DNA of 64,000 nt, taken from contig NZ_SDVB01000238.1 in NCBI RefSeq assembly GCF_004137355.1, positions 372,001-436,000 on the forward strand. The letters are read 5' to 3'. The notes under the pieces were generated by a model. The model was not told where the DNA came from. It ran no database searches and saw nothing but the letters and a program-made list of their open reading frames with translations. The stretch's first letter is position 1. Each line of letters opens with the position of its first letter. The position numbers and the translations under genes were made by a program. Below, piece after piece: positions 15,817-25,034 of this stretch. The DNA is from Ciceribacter ferrooxidans. Its GTDB lineage: Bacteria > Pseudomonadota > Alphaproteobacteria > Rhizobiales > Rhizobiaceae.

Positions 15817-16746
15817 TCAGCTGCGGCGCTTGCCAAAGACGGGCGTCGTCCGCTGGGGCCCCGCCTTCGCGACGGCGTGACCAGCCGCCGCGGGCGCGGG
15901 CTGAACCGGTATCGGCAGGTCCGTATGGCGGTCGGCGAGCGGAAGGATGATCTCGGGATATTCCGCGTTGAAATTCGTCGGCGCGATCTCGGGCCTGGCG
16001 AGTGCATAGCCCTGCATCAGCGACACGCCGAGTTCCTCGCAGAGGTCGACCTGCCACATCTCCTCGAGGCGTTCGAGGATCGTCTCGGTGCCGTGCTCGG
16101 AAAGCTGCCGCACGACCACGCGCAGCAGCGCGAAGCCCGCGGAATTGTGCATGTAGTCGCGCACCCAATCGCCGTCGAGGCGCACGAAGTCGGGTCGCAG
16201 CGTGCGGACCCGCTCGATGTCGGTATCGCCGGCGCCGTGGTCGGTGAGCGAGACGCGGAAACCGGCTTCCTTCAGGCGCTCGACATGGCGCGTCAGCCTC
16301 GGCAGCTCAATGCTGGATGCGCCGGAGATGTCGCAGATGATGCGATCGGGCTCCATGCCGGCGCTGTGAGCCGTCAGGCGAATACGGTCGAATTCGATAC
16401 GCAGGCGCGTCGGGTCCGGATAGAGCGCCGGGTTGAAGCTGACGAGGGCCATGGCCCGCTTTCTATGCAGCAGACCGGCGTTCAGGATGTGGATGGTCCG
16501 CAGCAGGCTCTCGATTTCCGGGAGGTCACTCGGCTCGACGAGCGGGAAGAAGTGCGCCGGGGCGAAGGGCTCGCCGTTGCGCTCGGCGCGCACCAGGCCC
16601 TGAAAGGAATGGATGTCGAACACCTTCGGGGAGAGCTGGCGGAAGACGGGTTGCAGCGCACATCTGAGGACGAAAGGACCGTAGACGGTCGACCATGCGC
16701 CGTCCTCGCCCCGGACCAGGTTGTTGAAGATGCTCGCTGTGGTCAT
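15817..16746 (-). CDS. EAL-domain protein with degenerate active site
   Basis: 309 residues, mostly one EAL fold (about 25-260). The usual catalytic signatures are altered: FQGLVR stands where EALLR belongs (48-53), DISGAS replaces the ExTE metal motif (139-144), DHGAGD replaces DDFGTG (169-174), and FVRLDG replaces the conserved IKID lysine motif (188-192). The structural LMQGYALARPE (243-253) is kept. It is therefore unlikely to hydrolyse c-di-GMP and may bind it or a protein partner. There are no membrane segments or GGDEF domain; a Pro/Ala-rich tail follows the domain. It is divergent from aspartate aminotransferase. Confidence 0.85.
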   Translation of the reverse strand: MTTASIFNNLVRGEDGAWSTVYGPFVLRCALQPVFRQLSPKVFDIHSFQGLVRAERNGEPFAPAHFFPLVEPSDLPEIESLLRTIHILNAGLLHRKRAMALVSFNPALYPDPTRLRIEFDRIRLTAHSAGMEPDRIICDISGASSIELPRLTRHVERLKEAGFRVSLTDHGAGDTDIERVRTLRPDFVRLDGDWVRDYMHNSAGFALLRVVVRQLSEHGTETILERLEEMWQVDLCEELGVSLMQGYALARPEIAPTNFNAEYPEIILPLADRHTDLPIPVQPAPAAAGHAVAKAGPQRTTPVFGKRRS

Positions 16747-16874
16747 TCAGAACGGCCCGCACGGATGAATTTCTGCCCGCATGCTTCCGTTCTATCGCGG
16801 AAGGCTTACCTGCCGATTAATCGCGTGACCATCCGGCCGGCCTTGCGTTTTCGCGACATTGTGGCCGGATTTGG

Positions 16875-16903
16875 CTTGAAACAGCGGGGTGATTTCGCCA
16901 TAG
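16875..16903 (+). promoter_or_regulatory. Promoter for aspartate aminotransferase
   Basis: CTTGAA (16875-16880), a 17-base spacer and CCATAG (16898-16903) match the rhizobial CTTGAC-N17-CTATAT consensus at 5 and 4 of 6 positions. The start codon lies about 60 bases downstream. Confidence 0.5.
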
Positions 16904-18169
<1,266 letters not shown>

Positions 18170-18192
18170 CCAGCCGGATGATGAGAACCGGA

Positions 18193-18228
18193 AAGGGCGG
18201 GGCCGCGAGGCTCCGCCCTTTTCTTTTT
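18193..18228 (+). terminator. Rho-independent terminator after aatA
   Basis: AAGGGCGGGGCC (18193-18204), loop GCGA, GGCTCCGCCCTT (18209-18220), then TTCTTTTT. The stem is 12 bp with one G-U pair. The convergent OpgC gene ends 14 bases beyond, so it may serve both. Confidence 0.9.
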
Positions 18229-18242
18229 GGCGAGCAGGAACG

Positions 18243-19442
18243 TCAGCCCGCGACGCTCGGCGCCGGGCTCGAGGGCGGCCCGAGGAAGCGGTCGCGTTCC
18301 CGCCAGAGGGCGGGCAGGCTGAGCAGTGCGAGCGATCCGAGCGCGATCATCGTCTTGGTGAGCTGCGTCAGTTCTTCGGTTCGCCCGTCCACGTAGAAGA
18401 TCACGTACACGATCAGCACGTGCCAGACATAGATCTGCAGCGAATGACGGCCGAGGAGTTGCAGGTAGCGCAGCGAAAAGAGGCCGGCCAGCGTCGACGC
18501 GATCCGGCGGATCACCGCGTGATCGTGGCGGGGACCGGCAATCAACAGCCAGGCTACGCCATAGGCGGCGGCGGCGAAGTTCAGCAGATACACCGGCCCG
18601 AAATCGGCGCGAACCTCCATCAGGCCGAACTTCTCGAGAACGATGCCCGGCATCAGGCCGTGCGCCGTCAGGAGCCTCAGCGGCAGGAAGAACAGGCAGA
18701 CCGCCAGCGACATCTTGGCGAGGAAGGTATGGTCGGGATGAAAGACCTCCTTCCACTCCACCTTCTTCATCGAGGTCAGCGAACCGGCGATGATCCCGGC
18801 GAAGAAGACGATCTGCCAGCCGAGCAGGTTGAAGCTCGCGCGGATGCCCTCCTTCTGCGGCGAGGCGCCGAGCCAGCCGTCGAGTGGATAGGTAACGAGC
18901 CGGTGCAGCCCGAGCTGGCCGGTCATCCAGACCAGCAGCGAGGCGATGGCGACGGTTCGCCAGCGGCCGATGATGCAGAGCCAGATCACGACCGGTGCGG
19001 CTACCATGTAGATGATGTATTGCGGCAGGATGTCCATGAAGGTCGGCTGAAACAGGAAGCCCGCGATCGTTCCGAGCCGCAGCGGGTCATCGAGCCGGGT
19101 GCCGCCGAGCCAGTCCTTCCAGATCACGGATGCGCCGGGCAGCAGCAGCTGCAGCGCCAGGATTACGAGTACGATGCCCATCGCATAGCGATAGAGCTCC
19201 AGTGCGCGTGCCCACAGCTTGTCGCGACCGACGGCGTAGCCGCTCTTCATCATCTTGCGCGCATAGACCATCCCGGACAGCAGCCCGGAAAGAAAGACGA
19301 AGCCTTGGGCGTCTTCCACGAAGGCGAGGTTACGGTGATTGATCTGGACGAGCCACAGCCCGCCGGCGAAAACCAGATGGTTGAGCAGCATGAAGACGAG
19401 GAAGTAGCCTCGCATGCCGTCGATGAGGTCCAGTCTCTTCAA
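18243..19442 (-). CDS. OpgC-domain membrane protein (periplasmic glucan modification)
   Basis: 399 residues with about ten membrane segments. The N-terminal RLDLIDGMRGYFLVFMLLNHL and the central and C-terminal blocks (DILPQYIIYMVAAP, LGRHSLQIYVWHVL) are typical of OpgC_C, a family related to acyltransferase 3. In Rhizobiaceae and Rhodobacter OpgC adds succinyl groups to osmoregulated periplasmic glucans at the inner membrane. The start is TTG 19442, preceded by GGGAG eight bases upstream. It converges on aatA. Confidence 0.85.
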   Translation of the reverse strand: MKRLDLIDGMRGYFLVFMLLNHLVFAGGLWLVQINHRNLAFVEDAQGFVFLSGLLSGMVYARKMMKSGYAVGRDKLWARALELYRYAMGIVLVILALQLLLPGASVIWKDWLGGTRLDDPLRLGTIAGFLFQPTFMDILPQYIIYMVAAPVVIWLCIIGRWRTVAIASLLVWMTGQLGLHRLVTYPLDGWLGASPQKEGIRASFNLLGWQIVFFAGIIAGSLTSMKKVEWKEVFHPDHTFLAKMSLAVCLFFLPLRLLTAHGLMPGIVLEKFGLMEVRADFGPVYLLNFAAAAYGVAWLLIAGPRHDHAVIRRIASTLAGLFSLRYLQLLGRHSLQIYVWHVLIVYVIFYVDGRTEELTQLTKTMIALGSLALLSLPALWRERDRFLGPPSSPAPSVAG

Positions 19443-19775
19443 TAGCTGTGCTCCCGACTCGCTTAGCCCCGCCCGGCGCGGAAGCGTTGTTGTCGTTCAT
19501 TTTGGTCACATTGCGGCGCAACACGCCGACGGCCACGAGGGCTGACCGGGAAACGGCGGTGAGGACCGAAGGTTCCAGGTGCTCGCGCGGAAGTGATTTC
19601 GTTTGCCGGAACACGTGGCGGAGGAGGGGCGTCCTACCGCCGCAGGCCTATCGCAAGCTGTTCCGGACAAAGCGTTTTCGGCGTATCATGATCCTTGTGC
19701 CGCCGCCTCGGTTTGCAGATCGGCGGCTTTGATGAGATAGTGCCGTGGGCGAGAAAACGCATCCAGGAGACATGC
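19443..19775. other. Intergenic region, nothing recognised
   Basis: 333 bases between the OpgC gene and the DUF2188 gene, which diverge. It must hold both promoters, but I see no clear promoter pair, RNA gene or repeat. A 94-codon frame on each strand lacks conserved features. Confidence 0.5.
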
Positions 19776-20042
19776 ATGGTCAAGGTCACCTACGAAATCG
19801 TGCCGCACGACGGTGGATGGGCGTACAAGCTTGGCGATGTCTATTCCGAGACCTTCGCCAGCCATGACGAGGCGCTCGAAGCCGTTCGTATCGTGGTCCA
19901 GGAACAGCAGGTCGGCGACGAGCCGGTCGAGATCAGCTACCAGGACGAGTCCGGCAAGTGGCGTGAAGAATACAGCGACGGCGGCGACCGGCCGGAGGTC
20001 GAGATCATAGACCGGTTCCGTCCCGGCGAAGCGTCCGTCTAG
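19776..20042 (+). CDS. DUF2188-type small protein
   Basis: 88 residues. The N-terminal half (VTYEIVPHDGGWAYKLGDVYSETFASHDEA) matches the DUF2188 pattern of a short beta sheet with a conserved GGW followed by a helix; a second acidic half ends DRFRPGEASV. The function is unknown; members are small cytoplasmic proteins. AGGAG lies seven bases before ATG 19776. An upstream in-frame ATG at 19695 has no ribosome site and adds no conserved sequence. Confidence 0.75.
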   Translation: MVKVTYEIVPHDGGWAYKLGDVYSETFASHDEALEAVRIVVQEQQVGDEPVEISYQDESGKWREEYSDGGDRPEVEIIDRFRPGEASV

Positions 20043-20216
20043 GTCCACCGGCGACCCGATGCCGTGCCTTCGGTCTCGCGGCGGCCGACGCCACGATCGC
20101 CGTCGCGATCCGGCCTTGCCATCGAGTCGCATCAAGGAGATGGCGGCATCAGTTCATCCCCGATGACAGCGTTCTCCGAGGCTGTAGGGTTCCGCGCGAA
20201 TGTTCGGATCTGACTG

Positions 20217-21113
20217 CTATTTCCTTGCAATATAGGCGAGCAGTCCCTTCACGAGTGCGTCGAAGGTGACGCGGCATCGTGGCGTGGTCTTCAGGTCCTC
20301 ATGCATGACGACGTAGGTCTCCAGCGAAAGATCGAGCGCTCCGGCAAGCAACCCGACCAGATCCTCGTCGCGGCGGGCGAGCCCCGTCTGGCACATGCCG
20401 ATGCCGAGGCCCGCGCGGATCGCGGCCAGCTGGGCAAGGTTGCTGTCGGTGCGGAAGGAGAAGTCGAGCGCTGCAAGATCCGGCTTCTCCTTCAATAGCG
20501 CGCGCACATAGGCGAGTTCCCGGTCGAAGCCGATCAGCCGGTGGCCGGCAAGATCTCCGAGGCTTTGCGGCGTGCCATGGCGGGCGAGATAGCGCCTGTG
20601 GGCGTAGAAGCCGAGCGGGATCGCGCCGACGTGCCGGCTGAGGAGCACCTCCTGCCGGGGTGCGGTCATCCGCACCGCGACGTCGGCCTCCCGGCGCAGC
20701 AGGTCCTCCACCGCGTCGGAGAGCGAGAGTTCGACGGAAAGCCCGGGATGGTTCTCCTGAAGCCCGGCAAGGATCGGTGGCAGCACTTCGACCCCGATGA
20801 CCTCGCTGGCGCTGATGCGCACCGTGCCCTTCACCTCGTCGGGCGCGGCGCTTGCCATGCGCGAGAGTGCGGCGGCCGTCGCGGCCATCGTCTCGGCGTG
20901 GCGTTTCATCTGCAATGCCGTCTCCGTCGGCAGGAGCCCCCGCGGCGTGCGCAGGAAGAGCGGCGTGCCGCTTGCCGCGTCGAGCGCATCCAGGTGGCGC
21001 CCGACCGTCGGCTGCGTGAGGCCGAGCACGCGGGCGGCGCCGGAGAGCGATCCTTCCTCCAGCACGGCGAGGAAGGTGCGGTAGTGGTCCCAGCTTTCGG
21101 GTTTAGTGTTCAT
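20217..21113 (-). CDS. LysR-family transcriptional regulator
   Basis: 298 residues starting at ATG 21113. The N-terminal winged helix-turn-helix reads FLAVLEEGSLSGAARVLGLTQPTVGRHLDALD, followed by the substrate-binding domain (about 90-295; VRISASEVIGVEVLPP). It diverges from the NAD-dependent epimerase gene 96 bases away and probably regulates it. An ATACAT-TT-ATGTAT dyad (21112-21125) overlaps its own start codon, a position suited to autorepression. The inducer is unknown. Confidence 0.88.
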   Translation of the reverse strand: MNTKPESWDHYRTFLAVLEEGSLSGAARVLGLTQPTVGRHLDALDAASGTPLFLRTPRGLLPTETALQMKRHAETMAATAAALSRMASAAPDEVKGTVRISASEVIGVEVLPPILAGLQENHPGLSVELSLSDAVEDLLRREADVAVRMTAPRQEVLLSRHVGAIPLGFYAHRRYLARHGTPQSLGDLAGHRLIGFDRELAYVRALLKEKPDLAALDFSFRTDSNLAQLAAIRAGLGIGMCQTGLARRDEDLVGLLAGALDLSLETYVVMHEDLKTTPRCRVTFDALVKGLLAYIARK

Positions 21114-21125
21114 ACATTTATGTAT
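21112..21125. promoter_or_regulatory. Dyad overlapping the LysR start codon
   Basis: ATACAT (21112-21117), TT, ATGTAT (21120-21125) is a perfect inverted repeat in the LysR/epimerase divergent region. AT-rich sequence continues to about 21155. It is a candidate operator; no binding evidence exists here. Confidence 0.4.
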
Positions 21126-21209
21126 ATCAACTGAAGAGAATATCGCAATTCCGTATATCTTCTTTTCCGTGCATCCTCCGGGCATCAGAACAACACACGG
21201 AGCAATGTC

Positions 21210-22226
21210 ATGACAGAAGACCTGATTTCACCACCGACGGCGCTGGTGCTGGGGGCTACGGGAGGCATCGGCGGTGCCATGGCCGCGAAGCTTGCGGGAC
21301 GCGGCTACCGCGTCCGCGCGCTGCACAGGAATGCGTCGGCGATGGCGGCGCGCAATCCCTCGATCGACTGGCGGCAGGGCGACGCGATGAACCGCGCCGA
21401 TGTCGTGCGGGCGGCGGACGGTGTGTCGCTGATCGTGCATGCGGTCAATCCGCCGGGCTATCGCGACTGGGCGCGTCTGGTGCTGCCGATGATCGACAAC
21501 ACGATCGCCGCGGCGAAGGTGGCCGGCGCCCGCATTCTGATGCCCGGTACCGTCTACAATTTCGGTCCTGAGACCTTCCCGGTCCTCGACGAGGAGAGCC
21601 CGCAGCGGCCGGTGACCGTCAAGGGAAAGATCCGCGTCGGGCTCGAAGAACGTCTCGAAGCGGCGGCGGCAGGTGGCGTGCCGGTGATCATCGTCAGGGC
21701 AGGGGATTTCTTCGGGCCCGGCGCCGGCAACAACTGGTTCGCCCAGGGGCTGGTCAAGCCCGGCGCTCCGCTGAAGGCGATCACGCTGCCGGGCGCCCCC
21801 GGCGTTGGTCACCAGTGGGCCTACCTGCCGGACGTCGCCGAAACGATGATGCAGCTCGTCGAGCATGCTGATTGTCTGCCGTCGTTCGCCCGGTTTCATA
21901 TGGAGGGCGTCTTCGACACGGATGGGCTGCAGCTTGCCGAAGCGATCCGCCGCGTCGTCGGAAAGCCGACGTTGCCGATCCGCCGCTTCCCGTGGCTCTT
22001 CGCGCGCCTCGCTTCGCCCTTCGTCCCGCTCTTCCGGGAGATCATGGAGATGCGTTATCTCTGGCAGCAACCGCTGAGGATGAGCAACCGACGTCTCGTC
22101 GAGGTGCTCGGTGCCGAACCGCACACGCCGCTGGACCGTGCCGTCGCCGAGACGCTGGCAAGCCTCGGCTGCCTGCCGAACCGACAACCGGCGGACGGGC
22201 GGCTGCTCGCCGCCGCCCACGGCTGA
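21210..22226 (+). CDS. NAD(P)-dependent epimerase/dehydratase-type SDR protein
   Basis: 338 residues of the extended/atypical short-chain dehydrogenase family. The dinucleotide motif is GATGGIGGAM (about 15-25). The catalytic Tyr region reads PGTVYNFGP and the Lys may be in KGKIRVGLE; the usual YxxxK spacing is not preserved, so catalysis is uncertain. VIIVRAGDFFGPG is typical of the family. It is divergent from a LysR gene and converges on the OYE gene. The substrate is not evident. Confidence 0.82.
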   Translation: MTEDLISPPTALVLGATGGIGGAMAAKLAGRGYRVRALHRNASAMAARNPSIDWRQGDAMNRADVVRAADGVSLIVHAVNPPGYRDWARLVLPMIDNTIAAAKVAGARILMPGTVYNFGPETFPVLDEESPQRPVTVKGKIRVGLEERLEAAAAGGVPVIIVRAGDFFGPGAGNNWFAQGLVKPGAPLKAITLPGAPGVGHQWAYLPDVAETMMQLVEHADCLPSFARFHMEGVFDTDGLQLAEAIRRVVGKPTLPIRRFPWLFARLASPFVPLFREIMEMRYLWQQPLRMSNRRLVEVLGAEPHTPLDRAVAETLASLGCLPNRQPADGRLLAAAHG

Positions 22227-22236
22227 GCATTTCGGT

Positions 22237-22262
22237 TGCCCCGCAGCGAATGCCGCGGGGCA
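22237..22262. terminator. Hairpin between convergent epimerase and OYE genes
   Basis: TGCCCCGC (22237-22244) pairs with GCGGGGCA (22255-22262) around a ten-base loop. It lies between the two stop codons. It lacks a long U-tract and is a candidate bidirectional terminator. Confidence 0.45.
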
Positions 22263-22273
22263 TGCCGCCTTTC

Positions 22274-23386
22274 TCAGGCGAGGACGGGGTAGTCCGTATA
22301 GCCTTCTGCGCCGCCGCCGTAGAAGGTCGCGCGGTTCGGCGTGTTGAGTTCGGCATTTTCCTTCAGGCGGCGCACCAGATCGGGATTGGCGATGTATTCG
22401 CGGCCGAAGGAGACCATATCGGCATAGCCGCTCGCCACGGCGGCCATCGCGCTCGCCCGGTCATAGGCGTTGTTGGTCATCCAGACCGCCTTGCCGCCCT
22501 TGCCGCGATAGGCGGCCTTCAGTCCGGCCCAGTCGAACGGCCTGTCGCCCTGCCGGAAATCGCGGTCGCCGCCGGTTGCCCCCTCGATCACATGGATGAA
22601 GGCGAGGTCGAAGGCGGCGAACTGTTCGACGAGATGGTTGAAGAGCGGTTGCGGGTCCGGGTCGGAAGCGTCGTTCGCCGGCGTCACCGGCGAAATGCGG
22701 ATGCCGGTGCGGTTGCCGCCGATCTCCTTCGCCACGGCTTCCACGACCTCGAGCGCGAAGCGAACACGGTTCTCGATCGATCCGCCATAGGCGTCGGTGC
22801 GGTGGTTGGTGCCGGAGCGCAGGAACTGGTCGATCAGGTAGCCGTTGGCACCGTGGATTTCGACGGCGTCGAAGCCGCAATCGATCGCATCGCGGGCGGC
22901 ACGGCGGTAATCCTCGACGATGCCTGGAATTTCAGAGAGTTCGAGCGCCCGCGGTTCGGAGGTGTCGACGAAAGCGCCGCTACCGTCCTCGCCGATGACG
23001 TAGGTCTTCGACCTAGCGCGGATCGCCGAGGGGGCGACCGGTGCGGCACCGCCCGGCTGCAACGAGGTGTGGGAGACGCGTCCGACATGCCAGAGCTGGA
23101 CGGCGATATGGCCGCCCGCCTCGTGCACCGCGTCCGTCACCTTCCGCCAGCCGGCGAGCGCCTCCGGCTTGTAAAGCCCCGGCACCTGGGCGTAGCCCTG
23201 GCCCTGCTGGGTGATCGCCGTGCCTTCGCTGATCAGCAGCCCCGCCGTCGCGCGCTGCACGTAATAGGTCACGTTGAGGTCGTTCGGGATTGCGCCCGGC
23301 GAGCGGTTACGGGTCAGCGGCGCCATCGCGATGCGATTGGGCAGAAGCATGTCTCCGAGCTGGATCGGATCAAAAAGCGTGGTCAT
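22274..23386 (-). CDS. nemA: Old yellow enzyme family alkene reductase (NemA-like)
   Basis: 370 residues, a full-length FMN-dependent TIM barrel. Features are LPNRIAMAPLTRNRS, VQLWHVGRVSHTSLQPGG (FMN and active-site region), the substrate-binding EIHGANGYLIDQFLRSGTNHRTDAYGGS with the H-x2-N pair, and GREYIANPDLVRR. It reduces activated C=C bonds such as N-ethylmaleimide using NAD(P)H. The ArsR-family gene 87 bases upstream on the same strand is its probable regulator. Confidence 0.92.
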   Translation of the reverse strand: MTTLFDPIQLGDMLLPNRIAMAPLTRNRSPGAIPNDLNVTYYVQRATAGLLISEGTAITQQGQGYAQVPGLYKPEALAGWRKVTDAVHEAGGHIAVQLWHVGRVSHTSLQPGGAAPVAPSAIRARSKTYVIGEDGSGAFVDTSEPRALELSEIPGIVEDYRRAARDAIDCGFDAVEIHGANGYLIDQFLRSGTNHRTDAYGGSIENRVRFALEVVEAVAKEIGGNRTGIRISPVTPANDASDPDPQPLFNHLVEQFAAFDLAFIHVIEGATGGDRDFRQGDRPFDWAGLKAAYRGKGGKAVWMTNNAYDRASAMAAVASGYADMVSFGREYIANPDLVRRLKENAELNTPNRATFYGGGAEGYTDYPVLA

Positions 23387-23473
23387 GGGAGGGGTGCCTT
23401 TCGGGAAGATGAGAGGCGTTCGTCTGCCGGTGGGAGGAGGAAGGGCGAGCGCCGCCGGCGGAGGATGGCCGCA

Positions 23474-23767
23474 TCAGAGCTTCGAGGCAATAGCCCTCAG
23501 GAACGCACGGATGGTTTCCTCGTTGCGCTTGTAGAAGACCCACTGGCCGACGCGGGTGGAGGAGAGCAGGCCCGCCCTCTGCAGCGTCGAGAGGTGTGCC
23601 GAGACGGTCGACTGCGACAGGCCGCAACGTTCGAACTGCCCGGCGCTGACACCGACCTCGAAGGGGTGCTGCTGCGCCTCGAAGTGGTCGTGCGGATTCT
23701 TCAGCCACGTCAGCATTTCGACCCTGGCCGGATGTGCAAGCGCTTTGAGGACTTCATCAAGGTTCAT
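23474..23767 (-). CDS. ArsR-family winged-helix regulator
   Basis: 97 residues, one ArsR-type winged helix: KALAHPARVEMLTWLKN, the recognition helix GLSQSTVSAHLSTLQRAG and the beta wing STRVGQWVFYKRN. A single cysteine (Cys48) sits directly before the recognition helix. Classical metal-binding Cys pairs are absent, so it may sense electrophiles or redox state through Cys48. It is followed by the OYE reductase gene, suggesting a reactive-electrophile response unit; this is inference. Confidence 0.85.
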   Translation of the reverse strand: MNLDEVLKALAHPARVEMLTWLKNPHDHFEAQQHPFEVGVSAGQFERCGLSQSTVSAHLSTLQRAGLLSSTRVGQWVFYKRNEETIRAFLRAIASKL

Positions 23768-23896
23768 GTCCGTCGTTTCCCTTTCCGCGTCTCCCGCGTT
23801 GAAATATGAGCCTGCGCACGAGAATCAACACCTGCGAATGCGATATATTTCGAAAATACGAGATAGTGCCAGCCCCGAAGGGGAACGGAAAAGGAC

Positions 23897-23932
23897 AAAA
23901 AAAAGAGGGCCACCGGATCGCTCCAGGGCCCT
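23897..23932 (-). terminator. Intrinsic terminator of the AbcR-like sRNA
   Basis: On the minus strand AGGGCC (from 23932) pairs with GGCCCU (to 23906); an inner CUGGAG/CCGG part extends the stem. Eight U residues follow (23904-23897). Confidence 0.85.
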
Positions 23933-24015
23933 ATAAGTGTGAAGGTCAAAAAACCTCCAGAGGGGAACAGCTGCTGCGGTGGAACTGGGAGGAAAAGCCA
24001 CCATGTGCATCAGCT
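23897..24015 (-). ncRNA. abcR: AbcR/alpha-r15-type trans-acting small RNA
   Basis: About 119 bases, non-coding. Minus-strand features in order: a promoter (ATTGTT, 24046-24051; 17-base spacer; CCATAT, 24023-24028), an unpaired pyrimidine motif UUUUCCUCCCAGUUCC containing the anti-ribosome-site core CCUCCC (23987-23992), a second CCUCUGGAGGUUUUUUG element (23947-23963), and an intrinsic terminator with a U8 tract. Length, anti-Shine-Dalgarno motif, terminator and location next to the lsrB gene match the AbcR/alpha-r15 sRNAs of Sinorhizobium, Agrobacterium and Brucella. Those act with Hfq to silence ABC-transporter mRNAs. Other rhizobia often carry two tandem copies; only one is seen here. The 5' end is inferred from promoter spacing. 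Confidence 0.85.
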
Positions 24016-24021
24016 ATGTGC

Positions 24022-24051
24022 GATATGGTCGTTATTTGTGCAGTGAACAAT
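24022..24051 (-). promoter_or_regulatory. Promoter of the AbcR-like sRNA
   Basis: ATTGTT (24046-24051) and CCATAT (24023-24028) on the minus strand are separated by 17 bases. The -10 matches the rhizobial CTATAT at 5 of 6 positions. Transcription would begin near 24015. Confidence 0.55.
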
Positions 24052-24065
24052 GCATTATAATGCAT
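24050..24065. promoter_or_regulatory. 16-bp perfect palindrome upstream of the sRNA promoter
   Basis: ATGCATTATAATGCAT is a perfect palindrome abutting the -35 box of the sRNA promoter. This is where a LysR-type activator would bind. The neighbouring gene product LsrB (VtlR in Brucella/Agrobacterium) is known to control AbcR-family sRNAs, so it is the prime candidate. Confidence 0.55.
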
Positions 24066-24117
24066 GTCTGTCATGCGTATGTTGCAGACCTACGGAAATC
24101 CGCACGCGCCGCGTGAA

Positions 24118-25014
24118 TTAGAAGTTCCAGTTCCTGGCCTTCGCCACGATGAAATCGCGGAATGCTTTCAGCTTCGCCGCGTTCTTCATCTCGTCCGGAT
24201 AGCAGAAATAGGTGTCGAAGGACGGCACGTCGGCGCTGGTCACGAGCTGCAGCAGGCCGGGGTCGCGGCCGACGATGTAGTCCGGCAGCATCGCGATACC
24301 GATGCCGAGCAGGCAGGCGCGCTTGATCGAGGTGAGGCTGTTGATCTGCAGGTGCGGGTGGCGCGGGTTGTCGGAGGTGCGGCCGGCAACTTCCAGCCAG
24401 TTGACGTCGAGCAGGTAGCTCGGCGCGGGCTCCCCGAAGGTGATGATGCGGTGGTTGTCGAGGTCCTCGATCGACTGCGGCTCGCCGTAGCGGTTGATAT
24501 AGGAGGGGGCCGCATAGACGTGCATGTGCACGGTGAAGAGCTTGCGCTGGATGAGGTCCGATTGCTGCGGCTGGCGCAGGCGGATCGCGCAGTCCGCATG
24601 GCGCATGTTCACGTCCAGCTCCTCGTTGTCGAGGATGAGCTGGATCGACATGTCTGGATAGAGCTGCAGGAACTCCTGGATCTTGTCGGTGAGCCAGCCC
24701 TGGCCGAGGCCAACGGTCGTCGTGACGCGGAGCTTGCCGCTCGGCTTCTCCGTCGTCTCGGTGAGCTGCATCTTCACCGTCTCGAGCTTCAGCAGCACGT
24801 CGTGGGCGGTGCGGTAGAGAAGCTCGCCCTGTTCAGTGAGGATGAGGCCGCGCGCATGGCGGTGGAAGAGCTTGACGCCGACTTCCTGTTCCAGCGCGCT
24901 GACCTGGCGGCTGATCGCCGACTGGGACAGATGCAGCTTGTCCGCGGCGTGCGTGAACGAGCCCGCCTCCGCTGCCGCATGAAATATGCGCAGCTTGTCC
25001 CAGTCCAGTGGCAT
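24118..25014 (-). CDS. lsrB: LysR-type regulator LsrB/VtlR
   Basis: 298 residues. The DNA-binding domain begins DWDKLRIFHAAAEAGSFTHA, as in LsrB/VtlR of Rhizobiales, and the gene follows trxB directly as in Sinorhizobium. LsrB controls LPS, redox balance and symbiosis genes; VtlR activates small regulatory RNAs and transport genes. Cysteines are at 142, 234 and 271; S. meliloti LsrB is reported to be redox-responsive through cysteines, but equivalence of each residue is not established. ATG 25014 (GAGAGGCGGCGGG before it) is preferred over ATG 25032. The sRNA lies about 100 bases downstream. Confidence 0.9.
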   Translation of the reverse strand: MPLDWDKLRIFHAAAEAGSFTHAADKLHLSQSAISRQVSALEQEVGVKLFHRHARGLILTEQGELLYRTAHDVLLKLETVKMQLTETTEKPSGKLRVTTTVGLGQGWLTDKIQEFLQLYPDMSIQLILDNEELDVNMRHADCAIRLRQPQQSDLIQRKLFTVHMHVYAAPSYINRYGEPQSIEDLDNHRIITFGEPAPSYLLDVNWLEVAGRTSDNPRHPHLQINSLTSIKRACLLGIGIAMLPDYIVGRDPGLLQLVTSADVPSFDTYFCYPDEMKNAAKLKAFRDFIVAKARNWNF

Positions 25015-25034
25015 CCCGCCGCCTCTCATCATGG

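Noticed and set aside
23768-23896. Second tandem abcR copy in the same gap
   Set aside because: The remaining sequence up to the ArsR gene lacks the CCUCCC motif and a second terminator.
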